A DNA stretch of 64,000 nucleotides, from contig NZ_AP017560.1 in the NCBI RefSeq assembly GCF_003967015.1, positions 124,001 to 188,000 of the forward strand. The letters are read 5' to 3'. Below the pieces are notes generated by a model that saw only the letters and a program-made list of their open reading frames with translations, made no database searches and was not told where the DNA came from. Origin of the DNA: Pseudanabaena sp. ABRG5-3. Its GTDB lineage: Bacteria > Cyanobacteriota > Cyanobacteriia > Pseudanabaenales > Pseudanabaenaceae. The position numbers were made by a program, and so were the translations under genes. The first letter of the stretch is position 1; every line of letters begins with the position of its first letter. Positions 27,001-35,300 of the stretch are shown here, piece after piece.

Positions 27001-27878
27001 TTGTTGTTGATGAACGCCGCATCCGTCAGGTACTAATCAATTTGCTCAATAATGCCGTCAAATTCACACCAGAAGGCGGAAAAATCACCTTAGAAGTTAC
27101 AAGCTTTTATCCCGATTCTCAAAGTGCGATCGATGCTCCATCGAGGCAGGAATTTCTGCGTATTACTGTGAGCGATACTGGGATTGGCATTGCTCCCGAA
27201 AATATCAAAAAACTATTTCAACCCTTTGTCCAAATTGATAGCGCTCTCAATCGTCAATATAATGGCACTGGGCTAGGACTCGCCTTAACTAAGCGCATCA
27301 TTGAGTTACATGACGGCTGGGTGGAGTTAACTAGTGAATTGGGTATGGGTAGTCAATTTACGATTGCCTTGCCCTATATCCAGCCGCCATTATCTCAAGA
27401 AATTGCAATGGCATCTGCAAAAGCGATCATTGACGAAATATCTGATGAAATATCTTCTGCAACCAATTCTGAAATAACTTCTGGCACAAACGAGAGTAAG
27501 CCTAACGCTTCACCTCTAATTCTGCTAGCAGAAGACAACGACATCAATATTATGGCAATTTCCAATTATCTCAAGAGCAAGGGTTATCGGATGCTCATAG
27601 CCAAAGATGGTAAAGAGGCAGTTGATATCGTGTTATCAGAGTCACCAGATTTAGTCCTGATGGATATCCAAATGCCGCGAATGGATGGGATAGAAGCAAT
27701 TAAACAGATCCGTAATCAAAATTTCCATGATTTACCAATCATCGCAGTGACAGCACTAAATATGTCAAATGATCGCCAGAGATGTTTAGAAGCTGGTGCA
27801 GATGAGTACCTTTCCAAGCCTATCAAGCTAAAGCAATTGGACAATATGATTCAAGATCTTTTAATTTCAAAGGTTTAG
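24036..27878 (+). CDS. REC-PAS-GAF hybrid histidine kinase
   Basis: 1280 residues, ATG 24036. An N-terminal receiver (about 17-135, acceptor Asp68 in VVLDYQLSDG) is followed by PAS domains near 148, 320 and 445, a GAF near 565-715 without a bilin cysteine, a fourth PAS near 745, HisKA with His887 (NMSHELRTPLNAILG), HATPase, and a C-terminal receiver with Asp1210. Coiled-coil linkers (ERTIQLEQAIADLQQENQER) separate modules. With receivers at both ends, it can both accept and pass phosphate. It starts 43 bp after the giant kinase gene and is followed 4 bp later by another kinase gene, so these are probably co-transcribed. The kinase-receiver half closely resembles its neighbours, implying duplication. 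Confidence 0.93.
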   Translation: MGFMRANLSVSNPFSVKVLYVEDDLLDQIAFKRHVKQFALPYDYVLASSIAEAQGLLERPNFQIVVLDYQLSDGYSSEIFPILKSQNCPFIILTGRGDEETVIRLINQGAADYLIKDADRDYLKTLSITIEKALNRHQIEEQLNLLKRAMQSIGDGIYIIDQAGCLKFINNTLAKLSNISEQEVIGHPISILGQPHLENWSNSHSACSVIGNTIEGQIEMYRSDGTSFTALVSESCIQEHSCSNRVGVIRDITALKQTEIDLRNSQDNLEKIVRERTIQLEQAIADLQQENQERLQTEASLRSSRDLLQQQQEFFRLVIDSNPNFIFVKDWEGRFILANKAIADLHNLTVEEILGKTDADLNIDPEEAACYLRENKLVIETQQNLLLPEEKAYREGVGEQWQQWQKRPIKLPNSDSIGVLGVGISIDEIKKIEISLRESQQLFASLAETAPVGIYRTDTIGDCIYVNDRWCQIAGLRPEEVTGGNWSRALHPEDREMVAAAWYEAVKANRPFKIECRFLRPDGVTTWVFTQARSEQNIHGEIIGYVGTITDISDRKRAELTLQKIITGTAAVIGEDFFPALVRHIAEALDISYAVITELVEDRLYTLGFWANGSLQPAISYIPARTPCEISLQKGEYHCEKSVQSLFPEDFDLVTMNAESYLGMSLKDEHGNGIGNLCILDTHPIPESKRAEANSILQVFAARASAELQRKIANDKLQRWNQDLEMRVQQRTKELQEREQFLKTVLDTFPLFVFWKDRDLAYLGCNQNFAISAGMEDSTAIVGKTDYEMPWGETEAELYRKDDRLVIKSGSAKLGIIEPQQRPDGQTIWLETNKLPLRDLQGEIIGVLGTYQDISDRKHAEEQLQQTNEQLMRATRLKDEFLANMSHELRTPLNAILGMTESLQEEIFGAVSPEQIKALQLIEESGTHLLSLIDDILDLSKIEAGQIVLNLTPIAIVDLCKSSMAFVKQQAMQRRIQLETKLEQNLADIVVDERRIRQVLINLLNNAVKFTPEGGKITLEVTSFYPDSQSAIDAPSRQEFLRITVSDTGIGIAPENIKKLFQPFVQIDSALNRQYNGTGLGLALTKRIIELHDGWVELTSELGMGSQFTIALPYIQPPLSQEIAMASAKAIIDEISDEISSATNSEITSGTNESKPNASPLILLAEDNDINIMAISNYLKSKGYRMLIAKDGKEAVDIVLSESPDLVLMDIQMPRMDGIEAIKQIRNQNFHDLPIIAVTALNMSNDRQRCLEAGADEYLSKPIKLKQLDNMIQDLLISKV

Positions 27879-27882
27879 GTGT

Positions 27883-29382
27883 ATGGAATCTCCTAGTTTT
27901 GCCCTAAATGACCCAAACCCCAATGATGCAAACCTAAATGACCTCAATAGAAATAGGGCATCTTCTTTATTGAATACCCATGACATCTTAAAGATTGATG
28001 AACCTAACGATAAGCAAGCTTGGCTTGAAAGGGTTGGCTATGCCCTAAATCAAACAGCGATCGTCGCCATTACCGATCCTCAAGGCTCCATTGTTTTTGT
28101 CAATGACAAATTTTGCGAGATCTCTAAATATAGTCGTGAAGAGCTAATTGGGCAGAACCATCGCATCCTCAATTCTGGCTATCATCCCCGTCAGTTTTTT
28201 ATAGAAATGTGGCAAGCGATCGCCCTTGGACAAACTTGGCGAGCTGAAATCAAAAATCGTGCTAAGGATGGTTCATTCTATTGGGTAGATACCACCATCG
28301 TTCCTTTTTTAAATGAGCAAGGTCATCCCTATCAATACATGGCAATTCGGAATGATATTACCGAGCGCAAGATTTTAGAAATTTCCCGTGAACAAATTGC
28401 AGCCATTGTGGAATCCTCCGATGATGCCATTATTAGTAAAACCCTAGAAGGAATCATCACCAGTTGGAATTCTGGAGCAGAGAAAATTTTTGGATATTCC
28501 GCAGAGGAAGCGATCGGGCAACCGATGATGCTCATTATTCCCCCAGAGAGAGCCGCAGAAGAACCGCAAATTCTTGCCAAAATTGCTCAGGGCGATCGCG
28601 TCGAGCATTTTGAGACTGTCCGTCGCCGAAAAGATGGTCAACTCATCGATATTTCCGTAACTATTTCGCCAGTGCGGGATAAATCTGGGAACATCTCCCA
28701 TGCGTCAAAAATTGCACGAGATATCACCAATCGCAAACAGTCGGAAATTCAATTGAGAGATGCCTACGATCGCGAAGTTGTACTGATCAAGGAGATCCAT
28801 CATCGGGTAAAAAACAATTTGCAGATTATCTCAGGTCTATTATATCTACAATCTAGGCAAGTCCAAGATGAGCAAATTAGAACCATTATCCAAAGCTGCC
28901 GTCATCGCATCCTATCAATGGCATTACTTCATGAAAAGCTTTATCGATCGCAGGATTTAGAAAATATCGATTTTATTGGTTATATCCGCAGTCTGACGCT
29001 AAATTTGCAGGGTTCCTACGCATCGCCATCGACATCTATTACTTTAAATATCCAATCTGAAAACGTTAGGGTGGATATCGATACTGCCATGTACTGTGGC
29101 TTAATCATTAATGAGCTAGTATCTAACTCCTTAAAATATGCGTTTCCTGAAGGTCGCGCTGGAGAGATTATAATTGAGTTTAATCAGGATGCTGATAATC
29201 GCTATACGCTTATCATTCGAGATAATGGGATTGGTATGCCCGAAGCGATCGATCTCAAACATGCCAAAAGCCTTGGACTACAGCTTGTTTATTCTCTTGC
29301 CGTCCAACAGCTAAAAGGACAAATTGTGTTAGAACATCGTGGTGGGATGGCATTCCAGATTTCCTTTACAATCAAATCTTAA
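27883..29382 (+). CDS. PAS-PAS histidine kinase of the HisKA_2 type
   Basis: 499 residues. Asn/Asp-rich N-terminus (repeated NDxNxND), PAS at about 55-165 (ITDPQGSIVFVNDKFCEISK), PAS at about 170-290, then a HisKA_2 dimerisation domain LIKEIHHRVKNNLQIISGLL with the phospho-acceptor in the HHR motif, and HATPase with INELVSNSLKYAFPEG and IIRDNGIGMP. This kinase class differs from the HisKA type of all other kinases here. It lacks its own receiver. It begins 4 bp after the preceding hybrid kinase stop, so it shares its transcript and might phosphorylate the N-terminal receiver of that protein or of the next one (29741). Confidence 0.93.
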   Translation: MESPSFALNDPNPNDANLNDLNRNRASSLLNTHDILKIDEPNDKQAWLERVGYALNQTAIVAITDPQGSIVFVNDKFCEISKYSREELIGQNHRILNSGYHPRQFFIEMWQAIALGQTWRAEIKNRAKDGSFYWVDTTIVPFLNEQGHPYQYMAIRNDITERKILEISREQIAAIVESSDDAIISKTLEGIITSWNSGAEKIFGYSAEEAIGQPMMLIIPPERAAEEPQILAKIAQGDRVEHFETVRRRKDGQLIDISVTISPVRDKSGNISHASKIARDITNRKQSEIQLRDAYDREVVLIKEIHHRVKNNLQIISGLLYLQSRQVQDEQIRTIIQSCRHRILSMALLHEKLYRSQDLENIDFIGYIRSLTLNLQGSYASPSTSITLNIQSENVRVDIDTAMYCGLIINELVSNSLKYAFPEGRAGEIIIEFNQDADNRYTLIIRDNGIGMPEAIDLKHAKSLGLQLVYSLAVQQLKGQIVLEHRGGMAFQISFTIKS

Positions 29383-29385
29383 TAT

Positions 29386-29521
29386 CTGATGTTACGTGGA
29401 AGTTTCTAAAGTAGGGGCGGGTTTTGCCTATAGATCTTGCTTTAGCCCAGCATTATCAACTAAACCCGCCCCTACTGTACACACGATTACCTTACAGAGT
29501 GATGGTTCCACTTAACATCAG
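29386..29521. repeat. Family A element, copy 3
   Basis: CTGATGTTACGTGGAA at the left and TTCCACTTAACATCAG at the right, near-perfect inverted ends. The interior starts GTTTCTAAAGTAGGGGCGGG, as in copy 2, with complementary AAACCCGCCCCTAC. It begins four bases after a stop codon. Confidence 0.65.
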
Positions 29522-29740
29522 TTAATATCACTAAAAACACACAAACTATAGTGTAATCTGAACTTAAGCGGCGCTTCACCCCTCCACGCATCTTTTGGAT
29601 TTGTATTCTCACAAGATTAGCGACAGCTATAAATCGCAAAAAACGAAGCAAATGGTGATATGGATTAGTTTGCTTCAGGAGGATTCAGATTATTCCCATA
29701 TCCAAGCATTCAAAATCGAAAAAGAGAGAATTGATTATCA
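29522..29740. other. Leader region of the next kinase gene
   Basis: No gene is visible. An interrupted GAAGCAAA ... TTTGCTTC pair lies at about 29644-29675. The start region has GAAAAAGAGAGAATTG before ATG 29741, with a weak AGAGA ribosome site. Confidence 0.4.
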
Positions 29741-32185
29741 ATGCCACCAATCAAAGTTTTAGTTGTTGAAGATGAGGTGATTACTGGAAGAGTTATTTCA
29801 GAAGAGTTAACCCTGCTTGGCTATGCTGTCACCGATCTAGCGACCTCTGATGAAGAGACACTTGCTAGCATATCCGAAAATATACCTGACATGGTGTTAA
29901 TGGATATCATTTTGAAAGGCTCGATAAGAGATGGCATTGAAATCGCTACGATTCTGCGTCAGGAATATCACCTTCCCGTAATCTATATCACTGCCCATAC
30001 CGATGATGCCACCCTAGAGCGAGCAAGAAGATCTGAACCCTATGGCTATCTTGTTAAGCCCTTTGATGAGAAAGACTTACGGGTAGCGATCGAAACTGCT
30101 TCATACAAGCACAGCATGGAAAGGCAACTTGCTTTACGCGAAGCACAACTCTCTACGATTCTCAAGTCAACCCATGATGCTGTGATCGCGACAGATCGGA
30201 TTGCTGAAGTTACCTACATGAATACCTCTGCGGAAAATCTGACAGGATGGCAGGTTAATGAGGCGCTAGGGAAAGACGTAACCGAGATTTTGCATCTGGT
30301 CGATGAATATAGCGGTGAAGAAATTGCTAATCCTGTTCCCCAAGTCCTGAGATCTGGACAAGTAACCTATCTCAATGATTCTACGGCAATCATCGATCGC
30401 TACGGGATTCAAAAACCAGTCTGCGACAGTGCATCCCCCATCTATTTAACGTCAGGAGAAATCGATGGCGCTGTGATGGTGCTTTGGGATATGAGCGATC
30501 GCAAAAGAGCCGAAGCGGCCCTACGCGAATCGGAATTGCGCTTCCGTAATGCCTTTGAGAATGCGGCGATCGGTATGGCGTTAAATATGATCGATGGCAA
30601 ATTCTTCAAGGTTAATCAAGCTCTATGTGAGATATTTGGCTATTCCGAATCAGAGTTATTATCTCTAACTTACCAAGAAATCACCCATGCAGATGACAGG
30701 CAATCAGACCTAGATGCCATCAACAGCCTATTAACAGGAGAGATCAGTTCTTTTAAACTAGAGAAGCGATTTTGGCATAAAGATGGATATATCGTCTGGA
30801 TCTTGTTGAGTGTTTCCCTAGTCCGTGATATTAGACAACAGCCCATGTATCTGATCGCCCAAATGCAGAATATTAGCGATCGCAAGCAAGCTGAAATAGC
30901 TCTCTATCAACTTAACAAAGAACTTGAAGACCGAGTTTCCCAACGCACAGAAGCTTTAAAACAGACTGAAGTTAACCTCATCGCCGCCAATGCCCAACTC
31001 GAAAAAACCAATGCCGAACTTGCCCATGCAACCCGACTTAAAGATGAATTTCTTGCCAACATGAGCCACGAGTTCCGCACACCGCTCAATGCGATCTTAG
31101 GAATGACTGAGGGGATGCAAGCCAAGGTGTTTGGGGAAGTAAATGATTCACAAATTAGAGCTTTGCAAACGATTGAGAGCAGTGGTACTCACCTACTAGA
31201 ATTGATTAATGACATTCTTGATATTGCCAAAATCGAATCGGGGCGGATCGAACTCGAATACTCTCCTATTTCTGTAGAAGCTCTCTGTCAATCTAGTCTT
31301 ATTTTTATCACCCAGCAAGCCCTGAAAAAAAATATCCTGATAGAGACGAAACTGCAATCCAACTTGCCCAACCTCATCGCAGACGAGAGGCGCATCCGTC
31401 AAGTATTAATCAATCTACTCAACAATGCGGTGAAATTCACATCAGAGAGAGGACACATCACCATAGAAGTTAAAATACTACCTCCCGAATTAGTCACTAC
31501 TGCTTCGACCCAACAACATTTCTTACAAATTTCTGTGATCGACACAGGCATAGGTATTGCACCAGAAAATATACAGAAGCTATTTCAGCCTTTCATCCAA
31601 ATAGATAGTGCGCTCAACCGTCAATATCAAGGAACTGGATTGGGTTTGGCGCTAGTAAAACATATTGTCGAACTTCATTCTGGTAGGGTCGGACTAACCA
31701 GTGAACTGGGAGTGGGAAGTTGCTTCTCCATCGATTTACCCTGTACTCCTAATGTTCTTTTGCCACCAATAACAGACAACACAAATATTAAGCCTAGATT
31801 ACCAGATCAAATTATTAATACATCTCGATTGATCTTTCTCATAGATGATAATGAAGCCTATATCAATACAGTTTCTAACTACTTAGAAGCCAAAAATTAT
31901 CGCATCTTCTTAGCAAGGAATGCTCAGGAGACGATCGCACTTGCCAAAATCTATCAACCAGATCTGATGTTGATGGATATCCAAATGCCAGTCACGAATG
32001 GACTAGAAGTACTTAAACAAATTCGATGCGAACTTAGCTTAGCTAAGGTACCAGTTATTGTCCTAACGGGCTTAGGCATGGCAGGCGATCGCGAGAGATA
32101 TCTCGAAGCAGGCGCGACGGCATATCTAATCAAACCGATTAAACTCAATCAACTTACCGCAACAATTCAAGAACTTTTACAGTGA
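29741..32185 (+). CDS. REC-PAS-PAS hybrid histidine kinase
   Basis: 814 residues. N-terminal receiver (4-120, acceptor Asp55 in VLMDIILKGS), two PAS domains (about 130-250 and 260-375), a coiled coil (about 380-430), HisKA with His443 (NMSHEFRTPLNAILG), HATPase (GTGLGLALVKHIVELHSG) and a second receiver with Asp746 (LMLMDIQMPVTNG). The last receiver is more diverged than those of its paralogues: it begins LIFLIDDNEAYIN where the others have AEDNEANI. No GAF or CBS modules. It is separated from the upstream kinase by a family A repeat, so it is probably a separate transcription unit. It is the shortest of the four hybrid kinases. Confidence 0.93.
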   Translation: MPPIKVLVVEDEVITGRVISEELTLLGYAVTDLATSDEETLASISENIPDMVLMDIILKGSIRDGIEIATILRQEYHLPVIYITAHTDDATLERARRSEPYGYLVKPFDEKDLRVAIETASYKHSMERQLALREAQLSTILKSTHDAVIATDRIAEVTYMNTSAENLTGWQVNEALGKDVTEILHLVDEYSGEEIANPVPQVLRSGQVTYLNDSTAIIDRYGIQKPVCDSASPIYLTSGEIDGAVMVLWDMSDRKRAEAALRESELRFRNAFENAAIGMALNMIDGKFFKVNQALCEIFGYSESELLSLTYQEITHADDRQSDLDAINSLLTGEISSFKLEKRFWHKDGYIVWILLSVSLVRDIRQQPMYLIAQMQNISDRKQAEIALYQLNKELEDRVSQRTEALKQTEVNLIAANAQLEKTNAELAHATRLKDEFLANMSHEFRTPLNAILGMTEGMQAKVFGEVNDSQIRALQTIESSGTHLLELINDILDIAKIESGRIELEYSPISVEALCQSSLIFITQQALKKNILIETKLQSNLPNLIADERRIRQVLINLLNNAVKFTSERGHITIEVKILPPELVTTASTQQHFLQISVIDTGIGIAPENIQKLFQPFIQIDSALNRQYQGTGLGLALVKHIVELHSGRVGLTSELGVGSCFSIDLPCTPNVLLPPITDNTNIKPRLPDQIINTSRLIFLIDDNEAYINTVSNYLEAKNYRIFLARNAQETIALAKIYQPDLMLMDIQMPVTNGLEVLKQIRCELSLAKVPVIVLTGLGMAGDRERYLEAGATAYLIKPIKLNQLTATIQELLQ

Positions 32186-32376
32186 TTTTTTGTGATTTTT
32201 ATGCGTAACATCACTGATTATTGTGCATATTAAAGTTTAGACTGCTACGATGATCTAGGGGGACTGTAATCCTAAATCACAAAATTTAAGAATTACTTTC
32301 TAAGATTAAAAACACTAAGAGATTCATCTAGAATCAATTTTTAGGCGACCCTCTTATAATATTGTCGGGAAAAGTT

Positions 32377-35300
32377 GTGATCACATCGACGCTCACATTA
32401 TCTGAACTGAAATTAGCAATTATTCGTGAGCCGTTAGTAGTTCCTGCTGATGCAACTGTCATGTCGGCGATCGCCTTAATGAGTAGTGGGCGATCGCAAT
32501 GTGATGCAGAAAATTATAGCGACAAGCATCAGCAACAATTTCAGCAAGAGGCAAGATCTAGCTGTGTCTTGGTGTTAGAAGATGAAAAGGTGATTGGCGT
32601 AATGACCGAGCGCGATGTGGTACGTCTCAGCGCTCAACAGCAAAACCTCAATCATCTTCTAGTAAGCGAGGTAATGGCGCAGCCTGTGATTACTTTGCGC
32701 GAGTCTGACCTAACGGATTTGTTTTTAGCGATTAATTTACTCCAGCAATACCACATTCGCCATTTGCCACTCCTCGATGATCATGGTCTGCTTGTGGGAA
32801 TGGTAACTCACGAAAGTTTACGGCAAATTTCTCGACCCATCGATCTCATGCGGTTGCGATTGGTATCGGAGGTGATGACTCCTGATGTCATGTGTGCTGC
32901 GCCTGATTTTTCGATGTTAGCGATCGCGCAAATCATGGCAGAGCAGAAAATTAGCTCAGTCATGATTGTTGAGACAAGCAGGACTGATGCCTCCCTACAG
33001 ATTCCCGTGGGCATAGTGACCGAGCGCGATATTGTGCAGTTTCAAGCTCTAGGTCTAAATCTTGAAACCTGTATTGCGAATACAGTAATGAGTACGCCGA
33101 TTTTTGCGGTTACGCCAGAGGATACTCTCTTGACGGTACAGCAAATTATGGAACAACGATTAATTCGACGCTTGGCGGTGACAGGTGAATTTGGCGAACT
33201 ATTAGGAATTGTCACTCAAACCAGTTTGCTCCAAGCTCTCAATCCGACTGAAATATATAATTTAGCCAAGAATTTAGAAGCAAAGGTAGAACAACTAGAG
33301 GCAGAAAGAGTAAAGCTGCTAGAAAACCGCAATATTGAGCTAGAACATAAAGTTCGTGAAAGAACGGCCTCATTGTCGGAAGCAGAGAAAGCATTGCAAA
33401 AGCTCAATCAATCACTAGAGTTGACAGTTCAAGAGAGAACTCAAGAGTTATGGCAAGTCAATAAACTGCAACGAGCAATCCTCGATAGTACAGATTACGC
33501 AATTATCACTACTGACTTGAATGGCATTATTCTGACCTTTAATGCAGGGGCAGAAACAATGTTGGGTTATAGCATGGAAGAAGTGGTCGGTAAAATTACG
33601 CCCGAAATCTTCTTCGATCATCAAGAACTTATCAATAGGACTTCTGATATTTCAACCGAAGGAAAAGAAAATACTTGGGGGTTTAGCTCATTCTTATCTA
33701 TGGTGAACCAAGGTCTTCTTAGTGGTGAATGGACGCATATTCGCAAAGATGGCTCTCGCTTTTTTGTGGAGTTATCAGTAACACCCCTTAAGGACGATGA
33801 TGGGAAAACGATTGGCTTTTTAGGTGTCAGGAAAGATATTAGCGATCGCAAAATGACTGAAGCACAACTACAAAACTTGAATGATCAGCTGACAATTTCT
33901 TATGACAAGCTTGCTGAATCAATTGTAAACTTACAGAGGAGTAATGCCTTATTAACTGCTGAGCAAGAAGCATCCTTTGATGGAGTTTTAGTGATTGATG
34001 AACACCGTAAGGTAGTCACTTACAATCAGAAATTGTTGAGGCTTTGGAATACTTCTCTTGAGCTAATCGCTAAGGGAGATGATCAAGAACTTGTCAGCTC
34101 AATCTTAAATCAACTAACCCATCCAACTGAGTTTTTACAGAAGGTGGAATATCTATATTCTCATCCAACAGAAATCAGTCGTGATGAGATCAGCCTCCTT
34201 GACGGACGCTTTTTTGATCGATATTCTGCGCCTATTTATTGGTCAAATAGTAGTTACGGTCGGGTTTGGTTTTTTCGAGACATTAGCGATCGCAAACAAG
34301 CTGAGCAAACTATTCTCCAACAGGCAAATCGAGAAGCTTTATTACGCGGAATTACTCAACGTATCCGCCAATCCCTCGATCTTCCCATAATTTTTGATAC
34401 CGCTTGTCAAGAAATTCGGCAATTGCTGCAATGCGATCGCGTCGGCATTTTCAAGTTCTATCCCGAATCCAATTTTGATGATGGTGAATTTGTTGCTGAA
34501 ACTGTTGGCGATGGATTTAGCTCAGCGATGGCAGTTCATATTCATGACCATTGCTTTGGCGAAAACTATGCCGCCGCCTATGCCCAAGGTCGGATGCAGG
34601 TCGTGAATGATATTGATAATGCTGGACTAGCTGACTGTCATCGTGATGTCTTGGCACAGTTTCAGGTACGGGCAAATCTAGTCATTCCATTACTCTGTGA
34701 CAACAACCTGTGGGGATTACTGTGCATCCATCAATGCGCTCATACTCGCCAATGGCAAGAACATGAGATTGATTTAATTCAACAAATTGCGAACCAATTA
34801 ACGATCGCCATTCAGCAAGCTAATCTCTACGCGCAGCTCCATGCAGAGCTATTAATCCGTCAGCAAACCGAAGCGAAAATATCGATACAATTGCAACGGC
34901 AACAAATTTTAGAGGAAATTACCCAGAAAATTCGCGAGTCATTAGATATTAAAGAAATCCTTGCGACAGCAACTCGAAAAATCCAAGATGTGCTGTATTG
35001 CGATCGCGTGATTGTCTTCCAGTTATTTAAGGATGGTCGCAGCCAAATTGTCGAAGAATCTGTTCATAGTGATTTCCCTACACTCAAAGACATGAGTTGG
35101 GATAACGAAGTTTGGTCACAGGAAATTCTCGATAACTATTGGCAAGGCATTCCTCGCATCGTCCCTGATGTTATGAATGATGTCTGGACAGAATGCTTAG
35201 TCGAATATTCCATTGCAGGTCGGATTCAGTCCAAAATTGTTGCACCAATTATCCAAGATACGCATACCGACCAATCCCATCGCTGGGTTGCAACCTCAGG

